This document shows, piece after piece, positions 25,992 to 34,691 of a stretch of 52,085 bases of DNA (position 1 is the stretch's first letter; each line of letters opens with the position of its first letter). This DNA is from Candidatus Nitrosopumilus sp. (GTDB lineage Archaea; Thermoproteota; Nitrososphaeria; Nitrososphaerales; Nitrosopumilaceae). Location of the stretch: the NCBI GenBank assembly GCA_029263475.1, contig JAJCXK010000022.1, forward strand, positions 1 to 52,085, given 5' to 3'. Below the pieces are notes generated by a model. That model was not told the origin of the DNA. It searched no databases and saw nothing but the letters and a program-made list of their open reading frames with translations. The position numbers were made by a program, and so were the translations under genes.

Positions 25992-26870
25992 ATGACACTC
26001 GATGATACAGAAATTATCGGAAAGAACGTCAAAGACATGTACGGAACATTCATGGGTAAAGTCATAGGTACAATAACTGACATCGACGGCAGCATTCAAT
26101 CCGTCGGCATTGACTGCGGTTCTCAGGGATTACAGCAAATCCAATTTGAGCAGCTTGTGGTCCAAGGTGAAGTTGTTATATTTATTCCAAAATGGAGGCT
26201 TGACTCCCAAAGATTAATTCGTGAAAAGCAATTAACTCTACGTCGTCTAAAGGCATTGATTGATATTGTTTCAGAAAACGATGACATGAAAGCGGATGCA
26301 GAAATCATTCATGAAAAATACAAGTCAAAACTTGTATCATTAGACGAAACAGAAAGCGAAATCAAGGCCATACTTGAGGTTAGATTGACAGAGTTAGATG
26401 CTCAAATGAAGTCTGCAAAAATGCTATCATTTGACGCAAAAGTACAATACAAGAGCAACGAAATTCCTGATGCAACGTTTGAGATTGTGAAATCATGCAC
26501 AACTGAGGTAATTGAGCATGTGACACACGAAGTCGCAGAAATTGCAAACGTAAAGAACAGGATAGCTGATCTTGAATTAGAAGTCAAAGAAATAACTGCC
26601 ACATCACCGCCAGACATACAAGAATCTGCCGTTACATATCTGGAGACTCCTGAACGAGAACAAGTAGTTCAGACTATGCTTCCAGAAGCACCAACAGAAC
26701 CAATCGTCACACCTTCAGAACCAATACAAATTGAGGCCCTACCTATTCCTGGACCTCCTGCTGATTCCGAAGTGACATTTGCAATCCCACAACCACCCCA
26801 ACAGGTGACAACAGAGACTTCAAAAAACGATAACGATAACGATTGGCTTGCCCGAATGGAAGCACAATAA
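25992..26870 (+). CDS. cdvA: Cell division protein CdvA
   Basis: 292 residues from the ATG at 25992 (the frame also opens at a TTG at 25959). CdvA is the membrane- and DNA-associated founder of the archaeal ESCRT division machinery and recruits the ESCRT-III homolog CdvB. Seen: a PRC-barrel-like N-terminus (GKNVKDMYGTFMGKVIGTITDI, PKWRLDSQRL), a long coiled coil (about 75-205), a proline/glutamate-rich linker and a short terminal peptide NDWLARMEAQ that may contact CdvB's winged-helix domain. As usual in Nitrososphaerota, cdvB and cdvC are not adjacent. Confidence 0.9.
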   Translation: MTLDDTEIIGKNVKDMYGTFMGKVIGTITDIDGSIQSVGIDCGSQGLQQIQFEQLVVQGEVVIFIPKWRLDSQRLIREKQLTLRRLKALIDIVSENDDMKADAEIIHEKYKSKLVSLDETESEIKAILEVRLTELDAQMKSAKMLSFDAKVQYKSNEIPDATFEIVKSCTTEVIEHVTHEVAEIANVKNRIADLELEVKEITATSPPDIQESAVTYLETPEREQVVQTMLPEAPTEPIVTPSEPIQIEALPIPGPPADSEVTFAIPQPPQQVTTETSKNDNDNDWLARMEAQ

Positions 26871-28249
26871 TTTTTTTAATCTATTTTTTAACGTATAGAA
26901 GATCTAGGCTCATGCACTTTTTGGTTAATGCTGCTAAGATACGTTACATCTGAACCTGATTATATGTGCCCTGAGATACTTGAATTTGTTTGCTATGATC
27001 AGTTTTTGGCATTATGTTATTGTAAAACAAAAAATAAATTTGTTATTATCCACGAAATATGCCTTTTATTCTTTGTACTGATATTTCGAAAAATAGTTAG
27101 TTACCTGACACTAAATCCCAGATAAACCCAAAGAACTCTTTGATCATGGATTACTTGACAGAAAAAATAATTAAATTTGAGCCTGAAAAATCATTGACCT
27201 TGATCGAATCAACCTTAGACGTATGACGTAAAATCACTTTTTCATTAATTATGATTTTTATAACTAGAATGTGTCTTATTTGCCATTATTCATGAATTCA
27301 TTTGGTGCTGATTGAGATCAAGGAAAATTCTACGGGTGTTATTTTTACTCCTATCTGTGGTAAATATGGACTGTATACAATCCCATCGTATCTGATAAAT
27401 ACAATTTCTCTTAGATTAATCTCATGACCGTGAAATTTGTACCAATAAATCCATCAAGAGGATGGGGGATGGATGGAAAAAGATGGTACTGGTTTTAGCC
27501 TCAAAATAATGTGTGTTAGAATTGAATCTTACTGGGATGTAATTATAAAACTGGTTTGACACTTCGCGGGTAATCAAACCAGTCTTTAGACATCTTTGGA
27601 ATGTCGAGTTTTGCTATTGTTAAGGGATTATAGCAGGTTTGATCCTTACAAAATTTGTATAAAAGGTTGATCATGTGGTGGTGATAATGAAGATTATATG
27701 GCGCAGATGGATATGTGAATCTGTTGATGTATGTGGTCTGGTAAACTGAAAACCAAATTTCGTGCATACGCTAAGCGGCATCATTGTGTTGTCGTGTTGC
27801 CATTTGTTTTTTCCACATGATCGGTACTGATCATTTGTTCATGCGAATCATCCGCATTGGCTAAATGCCATTTTTGAACATCATATGCAGTATTGGAACT
27901 GTCATCAAAAAACTAAGTCGTTCTTGGTCTTAAGTTCTAACGCAACTTTGATTGAGATGTTGTAAATCCTGCAGAGAATTAGAAATAGATGTTGTAACCA
28001 AAACCACTTTGTTGTCAGTTCACAACAAATCATCATAGCATTGCTTTCACCTCGTGATGTTTGGAATTATTCGGTTGCTATTCGTGTAATTAAGTAATGA
28101 TGAAATAAAAATAAGATTAAGAATGTCCTCAACGTTTGTTTAATTTTGTTTTCATTTTTAAACAACACTAAATCCTGAAAAAATGGGATTTTTTATGGAT
28201 TCTATTGGTTTGAGGACAAATTTATCTATGACCTGCCCGCTTTGTTTAC
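26871..28249. other. 1.4-kb gap with only tiny or doubtful frames
   Basis: No confident gene. Frames at 26928-27125 (+) and 27543-27767 (-) have unlikely composition. Two very small plus-strand frames are better: TTG 27302 to TGA 27427 (41 aa, with TGVIFTPICGKYGLYTIP) overlapping by ATGA with 27424-27498 (24 aa, with NPSRGWGMDGKRWYWF). Coupling hints at translation but proof is lacking. A 26-codon frame at 27146 is also possible. No RNA gene recognised. Confidence 0.3.
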
Positions 28250-28663
28250 ATGAGTAAAACAGCAGATAAACCAAATAATTTGTTTGAGGAATGCAAAGAA
28301 AACACTGAGAAATTCTTCGCAGAGATTGAAAAATCTACACCTGTATACCATCAAACCGCCACAGACATACAGCAAAATTTCCTAAAGTCTTGGAAAAACA
28401 TGATTTTCTCGTCAATTACTCTGCAACAGGAATTGGCTACCAAAGCAGGCATGAACGTCAACATGAACAAGGAGACATTGGAGACAATCCGTAACATCAC
28501 AGAACAGGCAATTACTGCATATCAGAACCAGAACAAATTCACAGTTGATTCCAACTATACGTCAAACAACATGTTTGAAGCGTTAAATGAAAATACCAAG
28601 ACATTTGCGTCCTTAAGCAAGAATATGTTGGAACTGATGTCATCTGCAACAAAGAAAGCCTAG
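28250..28663 (+). CDS. Helical protein, possibly phasin-like
   Basis: 137 residues, almost entirely amphipathic helix with many Asn, Gln and Thr. Helices such as NLFEECKENTEKFFAEIEK, QNFLKSWKNMIFSSITLQQEL and ETIRNITEQAITAYQNQN have the spacing of phasins, the small proteins that coat polyhydroxyalkanoate granules; PHA synthesis genes are known in Nitrososphaerota. There is no membrane segment or Cys. The phasin call is by pattern only; a generic coiled-coil protein is the alternative. Monocistronic. Confidence 0.55.
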   Translation: MSKTADKPNNLFEECKENTEKFFAEIEKSTPVYHQTATDIQQNFLKSWKNMIFSSITLQQELATKAGMNVNMNKETLETIRNITEQAITAYQNQNKFTVDSNYTSNNMFEALNENTKTFASLSKNMLELMSSATKKA

Positions 28664-28787
28664 AGTACATTTTCCTGTTTCCTATTTCATAATCCTACAG
28701 GATAACGTGATCTACACCGGTATGACAAATGGTTAAAGATTAAAAATTCTCAATGCATCATTTTATACAAATTTTGTTAGCAAAAGT

Positions 28788-28937
28788 ATGAGCGTATTTA
28801 AAAAAGTGCCAAAAATCAATTTTAAATGGGAACTGATTATCTGGGCATCTGTGGTCTCTGTGATCATTTTGGGAGTGTATGTTGGGTGTGGTTCTATTCT
28901 TAAAGTTGATTGTCATCAAGTAATACTGGGTAGGTAG
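28788..28937 (+). CDS. 49-residue single-TM protein
   Basis: ATG 28788 to TAG 28937. A basic N-terminus (KKVPKINFKW) precedes one hydrophobic helix (LIIWASVVSVIILGVYVG) and a short Cys-containing tail (CGSILKVDC). A TTTATACAA box about 26 nt upstream is ideally placed for a leaderless transcript, which supports it as a gene despite its size. Such one-helix miniproteins are frequent in this lineage. Function unknown. Confidence 0.5.
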   Translation: MSVFKKVPKINFKWELIIWASVVSVIILGVYVGCGSILKVDCHQVILGR

Positions 28938-28995
28938 AATCTAGTTTTTATAATAAATGAAAAACTTCAAAAGTTTTTCATGTTACAAAAAAATG

Positions 28996-29457
28996 TCATG
29001 ATGAAACATGCCTGCTTAAACAATAATCTCTTAAACTTTTAAGATGATTCAGATTTGATTCATCTGGAAATTCAAATTTTTTATGAGAATTAATTATTTC
29101 ATGGCATGCATCTTTGTTGTTGGATTTTTGTGCAACTTTAAACAGACAATCAATGTCTGACGAAATCAAATGGCACACAGTAACATCATCAAGATGTATT
29201 GCCTTTTTTGATGCACCCTCAATTTGGTACTTGGATATTTCAATGCCTATTGCATTCATGCAGTATACTTTTGATGTTGCAGAATGACCACTACAAAGTG
29301 ACTCTAGATGTTTGATTGATTCAATTTGCTCCTTGTTGAGAAAATCAAATCTGGAAGGATCATTGTTTTGAGCCAATAAGATTGATGCAGACCATGTGAC
29401 TACAATGATCATAATAATTGTGATGATGCCTCCAAAGATTTTATGATCTAAATCCAA
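28996..29457 (-). CDS. Membrane-anchored Cys-rich extracytoplasmic protein
   Basis: 153 residues: a short N-terminus, one hydrophobic anchor (IFGGIITIIMIIVVTWSASILL, 7-28), then a helical domain with six Cys (CSGHSATSKVYC, VCHLISSDIDC, DAC, YC), which could form three disulfides outside the membrane. Family not recognised. It converges with the 49-residue gene and stands alone. Confidence 0.6.
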   Translation of the reverse strand: MDLDHKIFGGIITIIMIIVVTWSASILLAQNNDPSRFDFLNKEQIESIKHLESLCSGHSATSKVYCMNAIGIEISKYQIEGASKKAIHLDDVTVCHLISSDIDCLFKVAQKSNNKDACHEIINSHKKFEFPDESNLNHLKSLRDYCLSRHVSS

Positions 29458-29869
29458 TTAAGATGCTAGAAAAAATCTTCAATATAACATAATTTACACG
29501 ATCTGTACCCGGAAAAAGCAATACTGAATAGACTGTGAATACTCTAAATCACAATCAGTAAACCGGAATACAGTAACAATTCAAGAGATGTAAAACCAAC
29601 TAGTCCTAAAATGATTGGAATCCATCCTTTATGCATCACTTCATCGTTGATTTCTTCATAGATAATATTTTCTACAAATTAGACAGTCATAGCAAAAGAC
29701 TGTGCAAAGTTTCGAAGTATGGTATTGCGCATCATGCCTAACATCTTGTATGATCTAGCCGATGATCATGAAACTGTTTAGACAAATCTTTTTGCATCTA
29801 ACAGTTACAATTCATTTTTATCCTATTTCTAGCACAAATGTAATGTAGTTCTGCATCGTATCATTTTCG
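29458..29869. other. Gap with a possible 30-residue membrane peptide
   Basis: On the minus strand, ATG 29636 (or GTG 29639) to TAG 29544 encodes HKGWIPIILGLVGFTSL and a further hydrophobic segment. The open frame continues upstream (IIYEEINDEV) without a good start, so this may be the end of a decayed small membrane protein gene. The region also contains the acs promoter. Nothing else seen. Confidence 0.3.
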
Positions 29870-31780
29870 ATGTCTGAAACGTTTGATATTGGACTGGGAA
29901 ACCATGATGTTCATTTAAGAAAAAAGGCAGATTCTGACTTTATCTCCTTTTGGGATGATCAGGCAAGGAATCTTTCATGGTTTTCTACCTGGACTGCTAC
30001 GTTGGACTGGAAGCCTCCCTTTGCCAAGTGGTTTGTTGGGGGCACCATCAACGCATCATACAACGCTCTGGACATCCATCAGAATTCAAGGGCTGACAAG
30101 ACTGCAATTCTCTGGGAAGGTGAAAACGACGAGTCTAGAACTCTAACATATGCTGACATGTTTATGCAGGTCCAAAAGTTTGCCAACGTTCTCAAATCAC
30201 TTGATGTGAAAAAAGGTGATCGAGTTACTATCTATCTTCCAATGGTTCCCGAATTACCCATTTCCATGTTGGCATGTGCAAGAATCGGGGCAATACACAC
30301 TGTAATCTTTTCTGGTTTTAGTGCAGCATCAATTAGAGACAGAGTCAATGATTCTGAATCCCGGGTCATCATCACTGCTGATGGGGGATATAGGAGAGGA
30401 AAAATTGTGAATCTCAAAGATGTCGTTGATGATGCAATAGATGGTATTGACCTTGTCGACCATGTAATAGTTCTTGAAAGGGCAAAAAATAAAATTTCAA
30501 TGTCTGCCAAGGATAAATTTTGGAATGATCTAATGGATTCTGCGTCAAGCTCGTGTGATGCAGAAAGGCTTGAAAGTACCCACCCACTTTACATTTTGTA
30601 TACTTCTGGAACTACCGGAAAACCAAAGGGCGTATTACATGGGACTGGTGGATATTTGACTCATCTATATTCTACCTTCAAATGGGCATTTGACATTCAG
30701 GATACTGATGTCTTTTTTTGCACCGCAGACATTGGATGGGTCACCGGCCATAGCTATGTGGTATATGCGCCATTACTTCATGGTGCAACTCAGGTAATGT
30801 ATGAGGGCGCACCTGACTTTCCGGATGAGTCTCGAATGTGGGACATCCTGCAAAAATACAACGTTACGATTTTCTATACTACCCCTACTGCCCTGAGGAT
30901 GTTTATGAAATTCGGCGATGACGTTCCAAACTCATTTGATCTTTCATCATTGCGATTACTTGGAACTGTGGGGGAGCCGATTAACCCCGAAGTCTGGAAA
31001 TGGTATTTTAAAACAATTGGGAAAGAAAAATGCCCTATCATTGATACCTGGTGGCAGACAGAAACGGGAGGGATGCTGATTTCACCACTTCCTGGTCTGG
31101 AAACCATTCCGTTAAAGCCTGGGTCTGGAACTCGTCCGATTCCTGGCATAAACCTTGATGTGGTTGATGAACACGGAGATGTTGTTCCGATCAACACCAA
31201 GGGCCATCTTGTTATCAACAATCCCTGGCCTGGGATGCTCTTGACGCTATGGGGTGATGATGAAAAATACCGGAATGTTTACTGGTCAAAATATGAAAAC
31301 CGTTACTATTCGGGAGATTTTGCTACGCAAGATGATGATGGATATATCTGGTTACTTGGGCGTGCAGATGATGTTCTTAAGGTGGCAGGTCATCGAATTG
31401 GTACTGCTGAACTTGAGAGCTGCATTGTTTCTCATCAAAGCGTAGCGGAATCTGCGGTATGTGGAATTTCAGATAATGTAAAAGGTGAAGTGATAATCGC
31501 ATTTGTAGTTTTAAGACACGGATTGAAAATTGATTCGGATGCTCTGGAAAAAGAACTTGTAGATAAAATTAGATCTGACATTGGTGCCATTGCCACGCCA
31601 AGACAAATCTATTTTGTTTCAAAACTTCCAAAGACACGAAGTGGAAAAATAATGCGAAGGCTGCTTAAGGCGATTGGAACAAATGAGGTGGTTGGGGATC
31701 TTAGCACTTTGGAAGACGGTGCAGCTGTAACTGAAGTTAAAAAAGTATTTGATGAAATACAAAAATCAATCAAAGATTGA
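29870..31780 (+). CDS. acs: AMP-forming acetyl-CoA synthetase
   Basis: 636 residues, full length. It activates acetate (or a close acyl acid) with ATP and CoA. Seen: YTSGTTGKPKGVLH (AMP-binding P-loop), TWWQTETGG (adenylate binding), YSGDFATQDDDGYIWLLGRADDV (A8 hinge region) and PKTRSGKIMRR near residue 605 with the catalytic Lys that is acetylated for control in many relatives. Short-chain acyl-CoA synthetases are expected beside the 3-hydroxypropionate/4-hydroxybutyrate carbon cycle, although those cycle enzymes are mostly ADP-forming. It converges with the PAS gene across 7 nt. Confidence 0.92.
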   Translation: MSETFDIGLGNHDVHLRKKADSDFISFWDDQARNLSWFSTWTATLDWKPPFAKWFVGGTINASYNALDIHQNSRADKTAILWEGENDESRTLTYADMFMQVQKFANVLKSLDVKKGDRVTIYLPMVPELPISMLACARIGAIHTVIFSGFSAASIRDRVNDSESRVIITADGGYRRGKIVNLKDVVDDAIDGIDLVDHVIVLERAKNKISMSAKDKFWNDLMDSASSSCDAERLESTHPLYILYTSGTTGKPKGVLHGTGGYLTHLYSTFKWAFDIQDTDVFFCTADIGWVTGHSYVVYAPLLHGATQVMYEGAPDFPDESRMWDILQKYNVTIFYTTPTALRMFMKFGDDVPNSFDLSSLRLLGTVGEPINPEVWKWYFKTIGKEKCPIIDTWWQTETGGMLISPLPGLETIPLKPGSGTRPIPGINLDVVDEHGDVVPINTKGHLVINNPWPGMLLTLWGDDEKYRNVYWSKYENRYYSGDFATQDDDGYIWLLGRADDVLKVAGHRIGTAELESCIVSHQSVAESAVCGISDNVKGEVIIAFVVLRHGLKIDSDALEKELVDKIRSDIGAIATPRQIYFVSKLPKTRSGKIMRRLLKAIGTNEVVGDLSTLEDGAAVTEVKKVFDEIQKSIKD

Positions 31781-31787
31781 TAGTTGA

Positions 31788-32315
31788 TCATTTCAACTCT
31801 TTCAAGTTGATGGTGGAGAGCATTTCAAACATTTTCTTCAGGCCGTCATATTCTGATTTTAGGCTCTTATCCATCTTGTCGTATTCGTGATTTTTTATTT
31901 CATCCATTCTCTCGTTTGATTTTCTAAAGAATTCTTCATATTCTATCATCTTTTCATCAGTCATCTGTGTCAGATCAAAAATTACGGTGTTACTTCCTAT
32001 CATGTTTTCATTTTCATCATAGAGACTTGTGGCTTGCAGTAGTCCAGAGAATACGCTGTTATCCTGTCTGCTGAATATTATTTTTCTTGATGTCACTTTT
32101 CCTGTTTCAAACCATGTTTTTAGTGCATCATTCATGTCTTCCCATGATTCTTTGGGGACGTGTGCAAATATGGACTTGCCCAATATCTCTGATTTTGCAT
32201 ATCCTATGCTTGCCGCATATGTTGAGTTGCAGTCTAAAATCACACCAATTGAGTTGATCCGCCTCCACATAATTGGGGCGTCTTTGAGAACCTTTCTTGC
32301 TTCTGTTTTGGACAT
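31788..32315 (-). CDS. PAS-domain sensory protein without output domain
   Basis: 175 residues. One PAS fold covers about residues 10-125: WRRINSIGVILDCNSTYAAS, GYAKSEILGKSIFAHVPKESWEDM, TSRKIIFSRQDNSVF and the closing strand NTVIFDLTQMTDEK. A coiled-coil tail (about 128-175) follows. There is no kinase or DNA-binding domain, so it probably signals through a partner. The two-component pair at 34289-36338 is nearby but separated by other genes. Confidence 0.8.
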   Translation of the reverse strand: MSKTEARKVLKDAPIMWRRINSIGVILDCNSTYAASIGYAKSEILGKSIFAHVPKESWEDMNDALKTWFETGKVTSRKIIFSRQDNSVFSGLLQATSLYDENENMIGSNTVIFDLTQMTDEKMIEYEEFFRKSNERMDEIKNHEYDKMDKSLKSEYDGLKKMFEMLSTINLKELK

Positions 32316-32433
32316 TTTTTGGAATTATGTTGACTAGTTATTAAGTTGAAATCTTTTAACGACTATGATATCATTTTCATTGTTTTGCTCCAAACAAGAT
32401 GGCTTAAATTCAATAAAAAATAGGTGAGATAAT

Positions 32434-32913
32434 CTAGACTGATTCTAGATCATCTTTTGGTGTGTTCACTACCTTGAAGATTTTGACGATGTAGTCTCCT
32501 TCAAAAAAATGGGTAATCTTACCTTCATCAATTGAAAGTATTCTGAACTTGTAATCAAAAGATCCATCCCCTTTCACATTTACCTGTGCAATATGGACTG
32601 GGTCCTCCTTAATTGATTTGAAGAATTGAATTATCACTGGATGTCCTTGGGTAGGATCACTAATCTGACCCTTCACTGTTCCCCAAGGCAAAGTGTTCTC
32701 TTCAGGTATGTTCATGACTGCAACCGTTTTTTGAAGACTTGTGCCGTCATCAAGTCTGGACTCTGTAGTATGAGATTGCTCTGCAAATATCGTCACGTCT
32801 AATGACAAAGCCATCATGCTTAGTATTGCTCCAAAAAAGCAAAACGTGGCTAAACGCTTTGAATTATTTGTATTGCGTTTTCTTAACGTCTTTGATGTGT
32901 GACTCATATTCAT
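32434..32913 (-). CDS. Exported protein with Ig-like/CnaB-like domain
   Basis: 159 residues. A basic start is followed by a hydrophobic signal or anchor (LATFCFFGAILSMMALSLDVTIF, about 21-43), then a beta-rich domain: WGTVKGQISDPTQGHPVIIQFFKS, PVHIAQVNVKGDGSFDYKFRI, GDYIVKIFKV. This G-x-V-x-G ... GDGSF-x-Y pattern is common in archaeal surface proteins with Ig-like folds. Its start overlaps the stop of a small upstream frame by 4 nt. Function unknown. Confidence 0.65.
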   Translation of the reverse strand: MNMSHTSKTLRKRNTNNSKRLATFCFFGAILSMMALSLDVTIFAEQSHTTESRLDDGTSLQKTVAVMNIPEENTLPWGTVKGQISDPTQGHPVIIQFFKSIKEDPVHIAQVNVKGDGSFDYKFRILSIDEGKITHFFEGDYIVKIFKVVNTPKDDLESV

Positions 32914-33104
32914 GTTGAAAAATTTCCCTTTGTTTTCTGATGATCTCTTTCTGCTTTATTTTGATCTCCAAACCGATAATCACGCATTGGATAATTTGGA
33001 TGTAGGGAATTTATCCCGTCGATACCCCTTGATATCTCTGATTCATCCAAATGTGAAGATGAAAATCCGCCCTTGGGGAAAAAGATGCTGTCCAAAGACG
33101 TCAT
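32910..33104 (-). CDS. Possible 64-residue upstream-coupled protein
   Basis: ATG 33104 to TGA overlapping the exported protein's ATG (ATGA at 32910-32913). The peptide is polar with normal composition (FFPKGGFSSSHLDESE, HPNYPMRDYRFGDQNKAE), not like a random AT-rich frame. A purine-rich GAGAAG lies upstream of its start. The coupling and composition argue for a gene; no family is recognised. An overlapping plus-strand frame (32912-33196) looks less protein-like. Confidence 0.42.
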   Translation of the reverse strand: MTSLDSIFFPKGGFSSSHLDESEISRGIDGINSLHPNYPMRDYRFGDQNKAERDHQKTKGNFST

Positions 33105-33411
33105 TTTATCATCTTCTCGCTGTTTTTTTGGCTATTTTGTTTTTCGAGATGACAAATCACCATGTTATACACAATCTGGTTGCAGGGAATGAATGACAAT
33201 GCTGACATTCTAACTTCTCTCCTCAAACAAAATCCAAGAAAGACCCATCAAATCCTCGATGGAAAATGTGTCTGGTTTTGTCTGCTGCAAGGGTTTTGAC
33301 ATTGCTTTTACAGGATTGCTTGCAACCTGATTTTCAGAAGGCGAGTGTTGCCAGTTGTGCATGATTTGCTGCTTCATGAATAAACTGAGCCTGAGTTATA
33401 TATAACAAGAG
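33105..33411. other. Gap preceding the 33427 gene; promoter only
   Basis: No gene accepted. The only clear signal is TTATATATAA at 33397-33406, about 25 bp before the ATG at 33427, a strong TATA box for a leaderless transcript. Confidence 0.55.
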
Positions 33412-33428
33412 ATACCGTATTACGGTAT
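33412..33428. promoter_or_regulatory. Perfect palindrome over a start codon
   Basis: ATACCGTA-T-TACGGTAT has perfect 8-bp arms. It begins 6 bp after the TATA box and includes the first two bases of the ATG at 33427, so it covers the expected transcription start. A protein bound here would block initiation. The downstream gene product has a possible winged-helix segment, so autorepression is the simplest reading (inference). Confidence 0.6.
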
Positions 33429-34281
33429 GCCTTTGGAAAGCGATGTGGCCTATGGAAACTTACAAAATTACAAAATGTATCTTCGTCCCAATATCCATGC
33501 TCATTATGGATCTTCCAATGCGCAAAAATCTACATCCAGTAAACATCAGCAGAATGTCCAGAACCTTCTGAAAATCATGAGCAAAAACAAGTCCATGACG
33601 ACATGGGAATTGGCTAAAACATCCGTACCTGATGACATGTCCAAGCTTCGAGAGCGCGAAAAAATTTACCGGAGATTGTTAATGGGGCGAAAAGATAAGG
33701 GAAAACATTCTGACGGAATTTTGGATTTGGGACTTGTGACAAAGGATGGGAAAAGCTTCAAGACTGGAATAGCTGACAAGTACAGGCTGTCATTGTACGG
33801 TGTTTTGTATTGCATCGATGTGTTAAACTTTGACCGTAACGAAATTGATAAAATTGCAGAAAAATATTCTAGAATATTGCCAAAAGTTTTTGGAAAATGG
33901 GAATATGTAAAGTCAAAAATTGGGGATAGGGTATACGGAATAAAATTTTTGGCAAACGGATTACTTGCGGACAATCCTCAAATTCAAGTCCAACCTGGAA
34001 TCCCATTTTATGAGTTAATGTCATACGTCCACATAAAATATCAGAGAAACTTTGAACGTATTTCCGAAGATAATCTGGCTGAACAAATATCATATTGGTT
34101 CTACATTAATTTACTCTATAGTCCAATCCAAAAAGATAACGTGGTAATTACGGGAATTGATTATTTAAATCAAGTATTTGATGGTGATGCCGAACTAAAG
34201 AAATGGTTTCTGGTTTTTTTCAAAGAGTCAAAAAAATATTACTATGAACGATATAACGTCCTGAGAAAATTTGAGATTTGA
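33427..34281 (+). CDS. Hypothetical, possible winged-helix regulator
   Basis: 284 residues. Residues about 40-105 resemble a winged helix: QQNVQNLLKIMSKNKSMTTWELAKTSV, a helix KLREREKIYRRLLMG and a wing-like LDLGLVTKDGKSFKTG. The C-terminal two thirds are helical with many Tyr and Phe (KYRLSLYGVLYCIDVLNF, FKESKKYYYERYNVLRKF) and give no known family. It has a strong TATA box and a palindrome at its own start, as autoregulated DNA-binding proteins do. Similar long helical wHTH proteins occur as orphans in Nitrososphaerota. Confidence 0.6.
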   Translation: MPLESDVAYGNLQNYKMYLRPNIHAHYGSSNAQKSTSSKHQQNVQNLLKIMSKNKSMTTWELAKTSVPDDMSKLREREKIYRRLLMGRKDKGKHSDGILDLGLVTKDGKSFKTGIADKYRLSLYGVLYCIDVLNFDRNEIDKIAEKYSRILPKVFGKWEYVKSKIGDRVYGIKFLANGLLADNPQIQVQPGIPFYELMSYVHIKYQRNFERISEDNLAEQISYWFYINLLYSPIQKDNVVITGIDYLNQVFDGDAELKKWFLVFFKESKKYYYERYNVLRKFEI

Positions 34282-34288
34282 CACATTG

Positions 34289-34651
34289 CTAGTGCACTGA
34301 AGTGATTATGTCGTTTAACTCATTGAAATCAAAAGGCTTCGTGAGCAACCCAAATAATCCATTGTCTTCGGCCTTTTTGAATTCCTCATTATTGATGGTA
34401 TATGATGATGTAAACACAATCTTTGCATTTGGACTATCTTTTTTTATCTTAAAAAATGCGTCATATCCGTTCATTATTGGCATTTTCAAATCCATTAGGA
34501 CGATGTCCGGACTTGATTCTTTGTATTTTTTCACCGCCTCTTCGCCATTTTTAGCGGTAATTACCTCATAATTTTCATATTTCAACATGTATTCTGTCGC
34601 TTCTAGAAACTGAGCGTCATCATCGACCAATAAAATTCTAGGATTTGACAT
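34289..34651 (-). CDS. Single-domain response regulator (CheY-like receiver)
   Basis: 120 residues, receiver domain only. Asp10-Asp11 (LLVDDD) form the acidic pocket, Asp54 in VLMDLKMP is the phospho-acceptor, Thr81 (FTSSY) and Lys105 (LLTKPF) complete the site. Without an output domain it must act through a partner protein. It lies 40 nt downstream of the sensor kinase gene on the same strand, so it is very probably the cognate receiver. Confidence 0.93.
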   Translation of the reverse strand: MSNPRILLVDDDAQFLEATEYMLKYENYEVITAKNGEEAVKKYKESSPDIVLMDLKMPIMNGYDAFFKIKKDSPNAKIVFTSSYTINNEEFKKAEDNGLFGLLTKPFDFNELNDIITSVH

Positions 34652-34691
34652 CTCTCTCCATTCGGATAGTTTCTATTCGGTATTAGAATGC

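Noticed and set aside
26928..27125. 65-codon plus-strand frame after cdvA
   Set aside because: Composition dominated by Cys, Phe and Ile from AT-rich DNA; no recognisable motif.
27543..27767. 74-codon minus-strand frame
   Set aside because: Tyr/His/Asn-rich peptide typical of random AT-rich DNA; no ribosome site or TATA support seen.
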